A DNA stretch of 11,835 bases from DAOTTY01 sp964451095. Lineage in GTDB: Bacteria; Chloroflexota; Anaerolineae; Aggregatilineales; Phototrophicaceae. Each line of letters opens with the position of its first letter. Position 1 is the first letter of the stretch. The translations under genes and the position numbers were made by a program. The stretch is taken from the NCBI GenBank assembly GCA_964451095.1, contig CAYVGI010000149.1, positions 1-11,835 of the forward strand. The letters run 5' to 3'. Under the pieces are notes generated by a model. It made no database searches and was not told the origin of the DNA. It worked only from the letters and a program-made list of their open reading frames with translations. Positions 1 through 6,825 of the stretch are shown here, piece after piece.

Positions 1-50
1 GCTTATTTTGACACCGAGCCTATTCTCAACAATTTAGCTCCGAACCTGCA

Positions 51-941
51 CTAGCTCATCCCTGGCAGGCGAACAATGAACTTGCTGCCCAGGTTCGGGG
101 CACTCTCTACCTCTACGCTACCACCCAGCAGTTCGATGATGCCATAGGCGATTGCCACACCCAAACCACTGCCCTTGAACGCCCGCACGGTGTCGTTATC
201 GCCGCGCCAGTAGAGCGTGCCCAGCATCGCCTGCTCGTCTTCGCTCATGCCGATGCCGTTGTCCACCACTTCCGCAACAAGTGTGCTGCCATCGGCGTAG
301 GCACGTACTGTCACAGCACCGTCGCCGCCGCTGTAGCGCAGCCCGTTTTCCGCCAGTTTGCGAATCGCCTTGGCGAAGTACTCACCGTCGGTGTTCAGCA
401 GCGGCAGCCCCTGCGGGATGTCCAGCGTGAGGGTTTTGCCGAGTTCTTCCGCCAGGGGCGCAAGGTCTTTTTCCACCGTCATGGCGATGTTCTTGAACAT
501 GTCCATCTTTTCGGTGATGTTCAGTGTGCCGCCCCGAATTTTGCTGATGTCGCTCACGTCTTGCAGCAGCCCTTCCATGCGGCGGGCATTGGTGCGGATG
601 GTCGCCAGGAACTGCTTTTGCATGTCGTTTAGTTCGCCCATAGAAGGCGTGTTCAGCATGTCACTGTAGCCGCGAATGCTGGTCATGGGGGTGCGCAGTT
701 CGTGCACAGCAGTAGAGATGAACTGGGCGTGGTCTTCCATCATGTCCATGTCGCCTGTGTCGCCCAGCGCATCCTCGCCCACAGACTTACCTGCCGCGCT
801 TTGCACCGCAGGAGATTCCAGCAGCGCGGCGATTTCTTCTAACTGCCCCGGCAGCCGCACCGGAATAATGTTACCGGCATGGGCGTCCTCGATGAGTTGC
901 GCTAGCTTTGTTTTTGCCTGCTGTAGCGATGCGTTCTCCAT
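51..941 (-). CDS. Small soluble sensor histidine kinase (HisKA-HATPase_c only)
   Basis: A 296-residue histidine kinase that would autophosphorylate on His and pass the phosphate to a response regulator not present here. Residues 73-135 form the dimerisation and phosphoacceptor domain, with an H-box reading HELRTP and His80 as the phosphorylation site. Residues 180-294 form the ATPase domain: N-box around Asn199 (LAENGLRYS), G1 box DNGIGM at 228-233, and a glycine-rich G2 box GSGLG at 257-261. There is no transmembrane segment, signal peptide, PAS or GAF domain. Residues 1-70 are acidic and hold no recognisable sensor, so the input may come from a partner protein. The gene follows the PIG-L gene after 14 bases. 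Its AAGGA ribosome-binding site overlaps the upstream TAA stop, which suggests translational coupling. Kinase identity is secure; the signal and partner are unknown. Confidence 0.93.
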   Translation of the reverse strand: MENASLQQAKTKLAQLIEDAHAGNIIPVRLPGQLEEIAALLESPAVQSAAGKSVGEDALGDTGDMDMMEDHAQFISTAVHELRTPMTSIRGYSDMLNTPSMGELNDMQKQFLATIRTNARRMEGLLQDVSDISKIRGGTLNITEKMDMFKNIAMTVEKDLAPLAEELGKTLTLDIPQGLPLLNTDGEYFAKAIRKLAENGLRYSGGDGAVTVRAYADGSTLVAEVVDNGIGMSEDEQAMLGTLYWRGDNDTVRAFKGSGLGVAIAYGIIELLGGSVEVESAPNLGSKFIVRLPGMS

Positions 942-955
942 GCCCGGTCTCTTCC

Positions 956-1723
956 TTAGGGGTTCACCTGTGCCCGATGGTAGTGCTCTGCAGGGGTTTC
1001 GCCGCCGCGCAACAGTGCCGCCCGCACCCGCTCTCGCAGTGTGGTGTCATCCTGCCAGAAGGTGCTCACCTGCGAACGATACGCCTGCACGCCTTCAATC
1101 TTCGCAGCAATGTCGGTCTCTGTCAACAAAACGGCATAAGGTTGTAAGGTCACATCTGCTGGGAACTGCGCCAGGGCTGCCGAAACTGCGCCAGGGTCTT
1201 CGCTGTAGGGGAAGTCCTCATAGAATAGGATGTTAACCGCGCCTGCCTGCACCTGTGCTATTGCCCAGTTGCGCACAATCAGGTGGTCAACATGCCCGCC
1301 CGCACCCAGCGGCGCATATAACGTAGCGTTTGCCCTCTGCATAAACAATGATGTGGCGAACATTTGCCGTGCGGGGTCGCCTGGATGCACGCGGTACCAA
1401 AGGCTGTCTTCGTCCGGGTAGAGCGGTGTGCCGTCTTGCGCTGTGCGATACACACAGTCAGGGATGCTCATTTGGGTGCGTCTTGCTCCCAGCACGGCGG
1501 CAGCAGCGCGGTCTTCTAAAATGCGTGTAGCAATAGGTTTAGTGCCCGCCGCCCACCTTGCATGCAGGTCACGCACGATGGGCGTATCCGGCAGCGGGTC
1601 GGGTGGGTCGCCGCCCATCACCGTGAGCATGAGCACATCCTCTCCGCGCTGAGTTAGGTGGTGGATGGCACCGCCACAGCTATATACGGCATCATCGTAG
1701 TGAGGTGATAGGAAGATGTGCAC
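956..1723 (-). CDS. PIG-L family deacetylase (LmbE-like, zinc-dependent)
   Basis: A 255-residue protein of the PIG-L/LmbE superfamily, zinc-dependent enzymes that remove acetyl groups from N-acetylglucosamine-type sugars (for example MshB, BshB and GlcNAc-PI deacetylase). The N-terminal motif SPHYDDAV gives His8, Asp10 and Asp11, where the family commonly has HPDDE. The second metal motif is GHVDH with His144 and His147. By family analogy His8, Asp11 and His147 are the zinc ligands and Asp10 the general base. The later blocks FYEDFPY (167-173) and KIEGVQAYRSQ (208-218) are typical of the subfamily with the SPHxDDAV signature. The start is GTG, preceded closely by a G-rich ribosome-binding stretch. 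No signal peptide is seen, so it is probably cytoplasmic. It sits between two histidine kinases, 14 bases from each. The substrate cannot be told from sequence; I see no mycothiol or bacillithiol genes nearby. Confidence 0.9.
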   Translation of the reverse strand: MHIFLSPHYDDAVYSCGGAIHHLTQRGEDVLMLTVMGGDPPDPLPDTPIVRDLHARWAAGTKPIATRILEDRAAAAVLGARRTQMSIPDCVYRTAQDGTPLYPDEDSLWYRVHPGDPARQMFATSLFMQRANATLYAPLGAGGHVDHLIVRNWAIAQVQAGAVNILFYEDFPYSEDPGAVSAALAQFPADVTLQPYAVLLTETDIAAKIEGVQAYRSQVSTFWQDDTTLRERVRAALLRGGETPAEHYHRAQVNP

Positions 1724-1737
1724 GCCGCCCCCGTCTG

Positions 1738-3651
1738 TTAACCTATTTGCGGCAGCGGCTGCGTGTCGTCGGGGTCGTTTTTGCCTGTGGCAACCGCCAC
1801 GCTAAAGCTAAACTGGCTGCCCTCCCCAACTTTGCTCTTGATGTCGATTTGGCTGCCCATCAGTTCCACCAGGCTGGACGTGATGGCAAAGCCCAGTCCG
1901 GTTCCCGGTTGGCTGCGCGTGTACTCGTCTTCCGCCCGCCAAAACTTGGTGCCCAGCTTGGCAATTTGCTCGTCCGTCAGCCCAATGCCCGTATCGCTCA
2001 CGGTAAAACGGATGCGGTCATCATCGCGTTTGGCGGCGAGTGTGATGGTGCCGCCATCTGGCGTGTACTTGTAGGCGTTGCTAACCAAGTTGGTGAGCAC
2101 TTGCAATAGGCGGTAGTAGTCCACATACATGTCCGGCAGGTCGGGTTCCACGTTTTCTGCAAGTGTGTGGTTGCGCTCCTGGATTTGGGTGAGTGTATTG
2201 TCCTTAACACTTTCGATAATGCGGCGCACGGTGACACGGATTTCGTCCATATAAAAGTGACCGCTCTCGATGCGGCTAATGTCGGACAGGTCGCTCACCA
2301 GCACCTCCATGCGGCGCACGGTGTCCGTAATCTTCTGCAAGAACTCGCCCTGCCGATCTACTAAATTGCTATGGTCGTCGCCAATCATCTTGACGAGGTT
2401 GGCATAGCCCAAAATGCTCGTCATCGGCACCTTCAGGTCGTGCGCCACCACGCCTACGAACTCGCTCTTGGCGCGGTTTGCCTCCTGCACAGCAGTGTAC
2501 AGGCGGGCGTTTTCAATCGTGAACGAAGCACGGTTGACCACGCGCCCGGCAATGTCGATCTCGTGCTCGGTGTAGGGGTTTGTATCTGGCTTGTGCAGCA
2601 CCACCACACCAAACACCTTGTTCTCCAGCCGGATGGGTACAATCAGCGTGCAGCGGTCTTCGCCTTGCACCGCGCATATCTCAGTGATGGGTTTACCAGT
2701 GCTGATGACGCCTTGCACCGAGTCATAGGCATCGTTTAGGTGCGTAGGCTTCTCCGCGCCCAGTTCACCGTACTGGCGCATGGTGGCGACGCGCCCGCCC
2801 TTGCCCTCCAGCAGTCCCAGGTAGCCAGACACAGAGTTGGACAGCCGTGCCGCCCACTCCAGCGTGATTGCCACTGCCTTGCTAGGGTTCAGTGTTTCGT
2901 TTAGCAGCCGATCCATGCGGCGCAACTGCGTCAGTTCGCTAACCGTGCTGGCAAGCTCCTGGTCCGTCTGCTCGAACAACTGCGCATTTTCGATGGCAAT
3001 CGCCGCCTGCCCCGCAAGTGCCTCCAGCGCGTTCAAGTCCGCATCGTCGAACAGGTCGCTTACCACGCGGCTGTCCACATAGGCAACGCCGATCACATCC
3101 CCGCGTGCGTGCAGCGGCGTCGCCATGATGCTGCGCAGCGACTGCGACAGAATGCTCGCTTGCCCGGCGAAGCGTGGGTCTTCGGAGGCGTTGGTGGTCA
3201 CGATTGCCTTGCCGGAGTCGAGAACTTCATTGGCAATGGTACGGCTGTAGTGGAACTGGTCGCCGTCCAGCGTTTGCTGGTCGAGGTTACGCGCCGCCTT
3301 CACCTCCAGCCCGCCGTCTTTGTCGCGCAGCATCAAAAAGCCGCGCTCTGCCCTGGTCAACTGTAGAATCGCGTCCATCACCTGGTCGAGCACCGTTTGC
3401 AGGTCGAGCGATGCCCCCAGGATGCGGCTCACATTGTACAGCGCCTCGAAGCGGGCACCCTGGCGTGCGTGCTGGCGCTCCACTTCCAAGCGGTCGAACA
3501 AGCTGCCCAGCTTTTCCACTTGCAGCGCCAGGAACTGCCCGTCCACGCGCCCGTTTTTCACCTGGCTGGCAAGCAGCTTCACGTTCTGGCGCATACTGTT
3601 GAATTCCTGCTGAGAAACGCTGTTGCCGTTAGGTTGTGGTGTCGGTGTCAT
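1738..3651 (-). CDS. GAF-GAF sensor histidine kinase
   Basis: A cytoplasmic hybrid-free sensor kinase of 637 residues when started at the ATG at 3651. Order of parts: a coiled-coil-like leader (about 15-65), a first GAF domain (about 80-222), a helical linker, a second, more divergent GAF-like domain (about 250-382), the HisKA domain with H-box HDLKVP and His404, and the HATPase_c domain with N-box Asn525, G1 box DTGIGL (553-558) and G2 box GTGLG (583-587). GAF domains usually bind small ligands, chromophores or haem; no bilin-binding cysteine pattern is obvious. No membrane segment is present. An upstream GTG at 3678 would add nine residues but has no ribosome-binding site, whereas the ATG has AGGGGAG eight bases upstream. 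It overlaps nth by 23 bases and leads into the PIG-L gene. No receiver domain or cognate regulator is visible. Confidence 0.94.
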   Translation of the reverse strand: MTPTPQPNGNSVSQQEFNSMRQNVKLLASQVKNGRVDGQFLALQVEKLGSLFDRLEVERQHARQGARFEALYNVSRILGASLDLQTVLDQVMDAILQLTRAERGFLMLRDKDGGLEVKAARNLDQQTLDGDQFHYSRTIANEVLDSGKAIVTTNASEDPRFAGQASILSQSLRSIMATPLHARGDVIGVAYVDSRVVSDLFDDADLNALEALAGQAAIAIENAQLFEQTDQELASTVSELTQLRRMDRLLNETLNPSKAVAITLEWAARLSNSVSGYLGLLEGKGGRVATMRQYGELGAEKPTHLNDAYDSVQGVISTGKPITEICAVQGEDRCTLIVPIRLENKVFGVVVLHKPDTNPYTEHEIDIAGRVVNRASFTIENARLYTAVQEANRAKSEFVGVVAHDLKVPMTSILGYANLVKMIGDDHSNLVDRQGEFLQKITDTVRRMEVLVSDLSDISRIESGHFYMDEIRVTVRRIIESVKDNTLTQIQERNHTLAENVEPDLPDMYVDYYRLLQVLTNLVSNAYKYTPDGGTITLAAKRDDDRIRFTVSDTGIGLTDEQIAKLGTKFWRAEDEYTRSQPGTGLGFAITSSLVELMGSQIDIKSKVGEGSQFSFSVAVATGKNDPDDTQPLPQIG

Positions 3652-4354
3652 CGTCTGCGCTCCCCTGATAGTAATCACACACGTGCGTTAGTGGGCACGC
3701 TTCACAGCGGGGCTTGCGTGCTTTGCACACTGCCCGCCCATGCTGGATCAACTGGATGTGAAAGGCGAAGTAGTCTTTGGGCGGCACAATTTCTTCCATG
3801 ATGTAGTGTGCTTTGTCTGGTGTGGTGCCCGGCGGCGTGAAGCCGATGCGTTGGCTCACCCGGTTGACGTGTGTATCGACCGGGAAAGCATTGCCACCGA
3901 AACTGAAGCATACCACAATTGATGCGGTTTTCAGTCCGATTCCCTTCACATCAGTCAGCCACTCGCGTGCCTCATCAGCGTCCATTTCACCCAAAAACTC
4001 CAGGTCGAACGCGCCGCGCTCGTCGTATACCTTTTGCAGCGCCCGCTGGATGCGTGGTCCCTTCTGGTTGCCCAGCCCAGCAATGCGGATGACATCAATC
4101 AGTTCGTCTTCCGGCGCGTTGAGCACGGCATCATAATCGGGGTAGGCATCTTTGAGCTGCTGGAACGCACGTCCGCTGTTTTTGTCGGTTGTGTTCTGGC
4201 TAAGGATGGTGCCAATCAGCGAATCCAGTGCAGTACCGCGTTGGCGCCACTTACGCCGCCCATAGGACTGCTCTAGCAGTTTTGCCACTTCCGGGTATTT
4301 ATCCCGGCGCTCATCCATGCGGTCTACCGCCTTAAGAACGGTTTCTCGGTTCAT
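3629..4354 (-). CDS. nth: Endonuclease III (HhH-GPD DNA glycosylase/AP lyase)
   Basis: A 241-residue base-excision-repair enzyme that removes oxidised pyrimidines and cleaves the abasic site. The HhH-GPD core is clear: LSQNTTDKN at 51-59, the helix-hairpin-helix VKGIGLKTA at 136-144 with the predicted catalytic Lys142, and VDTHVNRV at 159-166 with the predicted catalytic Asp160. A complete [4Fe-4S] cluster loop follows with Cys210, Cys217, Cys220 and Cys226, in the C-x6-C-x2-C-x5-C spacing of the family. It is about 30 residues longer than E. coli Nth (211), with an extended N-terminus and an acidic, threonine-rich tail after Cys226. It appears to be the first gene of the cluster running to position 51, an unusual setting for a repair gene. 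The ribosome-binding site is weak. Specificity within the HhH-GPD family is less certain than family membership. Confidence 0.93.
   Translation of the reverse strand: MNRETVLKAVDRMDERRDKYPEVAKLLEQSYGRRKWRQRGTALDSLIGTILSQNTTDKNSGRAFQQLKDAYPDYDAVLNAPEDELIDVIRIAGLGNQKGPRIQRALQKVYDERGAFDLEFLGEMDADEAREWLTDVKGIGLKTASIVVCFSFGGNAFPVDTHVNRVSQRIGFTPPGTTPDKAHYIMEEIVPPKDYFAFHIQLIQHGRAVCKARKPRCEACPLTHVCDYYQGSADDDTDTTT
3660..3666 (-). promoter_or_regulatory. Ribosome-binding site deciding the GAF kinase start
   Basis: On the minus strand AGGGGAG lies eight bases before the ATG at 3651 and inside the end of the nth coding region. The competing GTG start at 3678 has no comparable motif. This places the kinase start at 3651 and makes the nth-kinase overlap 23 bases. 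Confidence 0.65.
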
Positions 4355-4390
4355 TCAGTTTCTATAATTTAACTAACCTTGTATCTGCGT

Positions 4391-4396
4391 ATTGTA
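4391..4396 (-). promoter_or_regulatory. Possible -10 box for the nth-kinase operon
   Basis: The 68-base gap upstream of nth holds TACAAT on the minus strand, a 5 of 6 match to the sigma-70/A -10 consensus, about 37 bases before the start codon. No convincing -35 element lies at the usual spacing, so this is a weak call. The gap is otherwise AT-rich and has no terminator-like hairpin for the gene ending at 4423. Confidence 0.25.
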
Positions 4397-4422
4397 CTCG
4401 AAGTGGCAACGACGCGATAGCA

Positions 4423-5544
4423 CTACGGCGTTGCCAGCGTGCCGATGTACCCCGCTATAGCGACCTGCTCCAGCAGCCCGGTTTCCAGGTTTAGCTTCCA
4501 CGTCCCCTCCCGGTTCACCCCCGTCATAATGACGGCGTCGTTGCCCTCGGTAAACGCGACCGGGCGCACGTACAACGTCTGCTGTTGGGTAAGCTGGCGC
4601 TGTGTGCCACCCGCAATATCTACCAGCACGAACACCGTCCGCACCACCTGCCCCGGCGAGCCAAACGCCTGCGCCTGCGCCATCGCATACAGCGCCGTGC
4701 TGCCATCCGGCGAGACGAGCAGGTCGCCGCCCTGGTTCAAACCCGGCAGCCGCACACTGTCAATGGTGGTGGTTACCTGCGCGGTAATGTCGTGCACGCG
4801 CACATCAAAGCCCTCCCCGCTTTCCGCTACCGCAAGCCGCACAAACTGCCCGCCGCCAAATCCCGCGCCACAGTAGCAGCCAGGTTCGCCGGGCAGCAGC
4901 CGGACGTTCTGCGTCTCGTCGGGGGGGTGGGGGTCGTCTTCTGTGGGCGGCTTGATGCTGAGCGTAAACAGCCCGGCGTATTCGTTGTAGGGGGTTACGG
5001 CACCCAGCGCGTCCGGCTGGTAGTCCATATACAGCGAGCCGCCATCCGCGCTGAACGCTACCGGGAACGCCCGCACACCCGCACGCGGACCGTCTTGCAG
5101 CACCGGACGGGGTTCGGTGCCGTCCAGGTTTGCCACGGTTGTGACGGTGACCAGCGCCTCGTTGGTACCTTCGGTCAGCGTCCAGGCAATGCGCCGTGCA
5201 TCACTGCTAACCACCCAATCGAGGCGGCGGGTGGCACCGCTCGGCTGGATGAACGGGTGGGGGCGCACGGTGCCATCCGGTGCGATGAGCGCAACCCGAT
5301 TGTTGACGAGGTCGTAGAACAGCACGTCCTGCCCCGCAATGGTGTAACGGTCGCCGAAGACCGTTGCGGTAGCGGTCGCCTGCCCGGTGAGCACATCCAC
5401 AAACGACAGCGTGTGCTGCGGGGTGCCGTCTTCGGCGGTCTCCCTGGCAAGGAAGACTTGCAGCGGTGGGGGTGTTTGGGCAGCAGCGGTCACGGCACAC
5501 AGGGCGAACAGCAACACAGCGAGTTGAGCAAGGGTTCGGGGCAT
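4423..5544 (-). CDS. Secreted beta-propeller-like protein of unknown function
   Basis: A 373-residue protein with a Sec-type signal peptide: a short basic start (Arg3), a hydrophobic core at 5-19 and a probable signal peptidase I site after AAA at 20-22. The cysteine at 16 does not fit a lipobox, because Leu precedes it. The mature part is strand-rich with repeated TolB/WD40-like phrases, such as SADGGSLYMDY at 165-175 and SPDGSTALYAMA at 278-289. These mark blades of a beta-propeller that probably acts outside the membrane as a binding or scaffold domain. A loop at 200-233 is rich in Pro, acidic residues and Gly and holds Cys223 and Cys225. No enzyme motif is visible. It has its own predicted promoter and appears to be a single-gene unit. 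The fold is inferred from residue pattern only. Confidence 0.8.
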   Translation of the reverse strand: MPRTLAQLAVLLFALCAVTAAAQTPPPLQVFLARETAEDGTPQHTLSFVDVLTGQATATATVFGDRYTIAGQDVLFYDLVNNRVALIAPDGTVRPHPFIQPSGATRRLDWVVSSDARRIAWTLTEGTNEALVTVTTVANLDGTEPRPVLQDGPRAGVRAFPVAFSADGGSLYMDYQPDALGAVTPYNEYAGLFTLSIKPPTEDDPHPPDETQNVRLLPGEPGCYCGAGFGGGQFVRLAVAESGEGFDVRVHDITAQVTTTIDSVRLPGLNQGGDLLVSPDGSTALYAMAQAQAFGSPGQVVRTVFVLVDIAGGTQRQLTQQQTLYVRPVAFTEGNDAVIMTGVNREGTWKLNLETGLLEQVAIAGYIGTLATP

Positions 5545-5586
5545 AGGCGCGTCTATTCCGAGCTACCTGACACAAGAGACGGCGCT

Positions 5587-5616
5587 ATTATACAGGCGCA
5601 GCCACCACAGGCTCAA
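5587..5616 (-). promoter_or_regulatory. Predicted promoter of the beta-propeller gene
   Basis: On the minus strand a perfect TATAAT (5592 down to 5587) is preceded by TTGAGC (5616 down to 5611) with an 18-base spacer. The -35 matches the consensus TTGACA at four of six positions. Transcription would begin near 5580, giving a leader of about 35 bases before the ATG at 5544. It is the best promoter match noticed in the window. Confidence 0.55.
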
Positions 5617-5638
5617 AGCAAGAGGCTGTTGGGTTCCG

Positions 5639-6280
5639 CTAATCGGTCATGCCCAGCATCTTCGTGACTGTGCTCGCAACCGCAATCGTTCCCGGTAACG
5701 GACTCGTCCACAGCGTGGGGACGTGCACATGCAACTGCGGTAAGAGCGGTGTAGTGTAGGCATCGTCCCGGCTGAGGAGCTGCGCGTGATAGCGTGCATC
5801 TTCCCCCAACCTGTAAAACCGTGCCTCCACGCGCAGCGGGTCGATCAGCCAGTACTCGCGCACGCCGTGTGCCTCGTACTCATCGAACTTCATACCCCGG
5901 TCGCGGGCGCTGCTCTCCGGCGAGACAACTTCAATGCAGATGTCCGCCGCACCGTTCATCATCGTCTCGCTCAGTTCGTGCGGATTGTCGTCAAGCACCA
6001 CCATCAGGTCAGGCTCGCGTGCCACGTCATCAGAGAGCTTAAGCACAAACGGTGATAACAGCGCCCGCCCACCCGCACGCAACTCAAAATAGGCGTCCAG
6101 CAGCTTCTTCAGGTAGGCGATGATCTCGTTGTGTGCTAAACCCGCTGGCGTCAACTGGATGACCTCCCCCCCGACCCACTCCCGGTGGTGGTGTGCGTGC
6201 TGTTCGAAGTAGTCCGTGAAGGTGACACCCGTGTCTAAAATCGCGCTGCCCGCTGTACCGTGCTGCGTGACCCTACCCAC
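5639..6280 (-). CDS. Uma2 family protein (PD-(D/E)XK nuclease-like fold)
   Basis: A 213-residue member of the Uma2 (DUF820) family, which has a restriction-endonuclease-like fold and mostly unknown function. Family hallmarks are complete: HNEI at 50-53, EPDLMVV at 89-95 with Asp91, IEVVSP at 116-121 with Glu117, then Lys131 and the block REYWLIDP at 141-148. Asp91, Glu117 and Lys131 would be the nuclease-type metal and catalytic residues. The start is taken as GTG at 6280, because AAGGA lies eight bases upstream and everything further 5' is antisense overlap with the preceding zinc ribbon gene. Only one base separates this start from the upstream TGA, so the two are probably translationally coupled. 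Family membership is secure; activity is unproven. Confidence 0.88.
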   Translation of the reverse strand: MGRVTQHGTAGSAILDTGVTFTDYFEQHAHHHREWVGGEVIQLTPAGLAHNEIIAYLKKLLDAYFELRAGGRALLSPFVLKLSDDVAREPDLMVVLDDNPHELSETMMNGAADICIEVVSPESSARDRGMKFDEYEAHGVREYWLIDPLRVEARFYRLGEDARYHAQLLSRDDAYTTPLLPQLHVHVPTLWTSPLPGTIAVASTVTKMLGMTD

Positions 6281-6281
6281 C

Positions 6282-6707
6282 TCACTTGTCCTTTTTGTTC
6301 GGCTTGAGCTTGGGGGCAGGCGCGTCGGACGGTTCGCCGAGCGAATTGTGGCGCAGGTCGCGCTCCACGCTGTCCATGCTGGCACCCTGGCTCAGCTTGT
6401 CCGCCGCGTTGAGGTAATCCTCGCCCAGCTTGCTCTGCGATGTCGTCTGCCCGACCTGTTTCATCATTTCGCCCACCGCACGCGAATCACCGCTCTCAAA
6501 CACGCTGAGCATCTCCGTCGCGCTCATCTGGGTGTAGTCGTGGCGGGTGCTGCCGCTGCCAATCGCCACGCTGGTAATCGTGCGGGTCAGGTCGGCGCTG
6601 CCACAGTGAGTGCAGGTCGGCGTAGCGGCGTCGTACTGGCGATACGTTTTATAGAATAGCGTTAGATCACGCCCACAGTGGTTGCATTGGAAGTCATACG
6701 AAGGCAT
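6282..6707 (-). CDS. FmdB-family zinc ribbon protein
   Basis: A 141-residue protein that starts with the FmdB-type zinc ribbon: MPSYDFQCNHCG, then a second knuckle TCTHCG. Cys8, Cys11, Cys32 and Cys35 form one predicted zinc site. FmdB domains are small putative regulatory or nucleic-acid-binding ribbons of unknown mechanism. Here the ribbon is followed by a longer tail of about 95 residues that is helix-prone (DYLNAADKLSQGASMDSVERDL, split around residue 108) and ends in a Pro/Lys-rich stretch, PKLKPNKKDK, that could contact RNA or DNA. The reading frame stays open upstream to 7037, but that part is antisense to the rhomboid gene. The ATG at 6707 is chosen because it begins exactly at the conserved MPxYxFxC motif. 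Its ribosome-binding site is weak. The Uma2 gene follows directly. Confidence 0.88.
   Translation of the reverse strand: MPSYDFQCNHCGRDLTLFYKTYRQYDAATPTCTHCGSADLTRTITSVAIGSGSTRHDYTQMSATEMLSVFESGDSRAVGEMMKQVGQTTSQSKLGEDYLNAADKLSQGASMDSVERDLRHNSLGEPSDAPAPKLKPNKKDK
6289..6293 (-). promoter_or_regulatory. Ribosome-binding site deciding the Uma2 GTG start
   Basis: AAGGA on the minus strand, eight bases before GTG at 6280 and inside the last codons of the zinc ribbon gene. It supports the short GTG start over an upstream in-frame ATG at 6385, which would lie well inside that gene. Confidence 0.6.
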
Positions 6708-6740
6708 TGTGTGATACCATATCTCTGAAATCGCGTATAC

Positions 6741-6765
6741 GTTGGTGCTGGGCACCGGAACCAAC
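6741..6765. repeat. Nested inverted repeat in the divergent intergenic region
   Basis: The 118-base gap between the divergent FmdB and rhomboid-like genes contains GTTGGT (6741-6746) and its exact complement ACCAAC (6760-6765). Inside it a second exact pair, GGTGC (6744-6748) and GCACC (6752-6756), has a three-base loop. The two pairings share bases, so they could be alternatives. Position between divergent starts suggests a shared operator or a leader hairpin. No strong -10/-35 pair was identified on either strand in this gap; only a weak TATACG on the minus strand at 6734-6739. Confidence 0.4.
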
Positions 6766-6825
6766 AAGCTACTGCGATGACCCACGCACCGAACAATTCC
6801 GTTAATCATAGCCGAACACAGACCT

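Noticed and set aside
3652..3678. Longer GTG start for the GAF kinase
   Set aside because: No ribosome-binding site precedes it, while the ATG at 3651 has AGGGGAG at ideal spacing.
4363..4368. TATAAT on the plus strand between nth and the beta-propeller gene
   Set aside because: No plus-strand gene follows it and there is no -35, so it is probably chance in an AT-rich gap.
5601..5634. Possible hairpin CAGCC/GGCTG near the end of the first Uma2 gene as a terminator
   Set aside because: The stem is only five bases with a 20-base loop and no T-run, so it does not qualify.
4585..5667. A 360-codon open frame on the plus strand opposite the beta-propeller gene
   Set aside because: Its translation is Arg/His-rich with no recognisable fold, and it runs through the predicted promoter of the real gene. 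Long antisense frames are expected in GC-rich DNA.
6281..6385. N-terminal extension of the first Uma2 reading frame
   Set aside because: The added residues are a Ser/Thr/Arg-rich shadow of the zinc ribbon gene, and the GTG at 6280 has a good ribosome-binding site.
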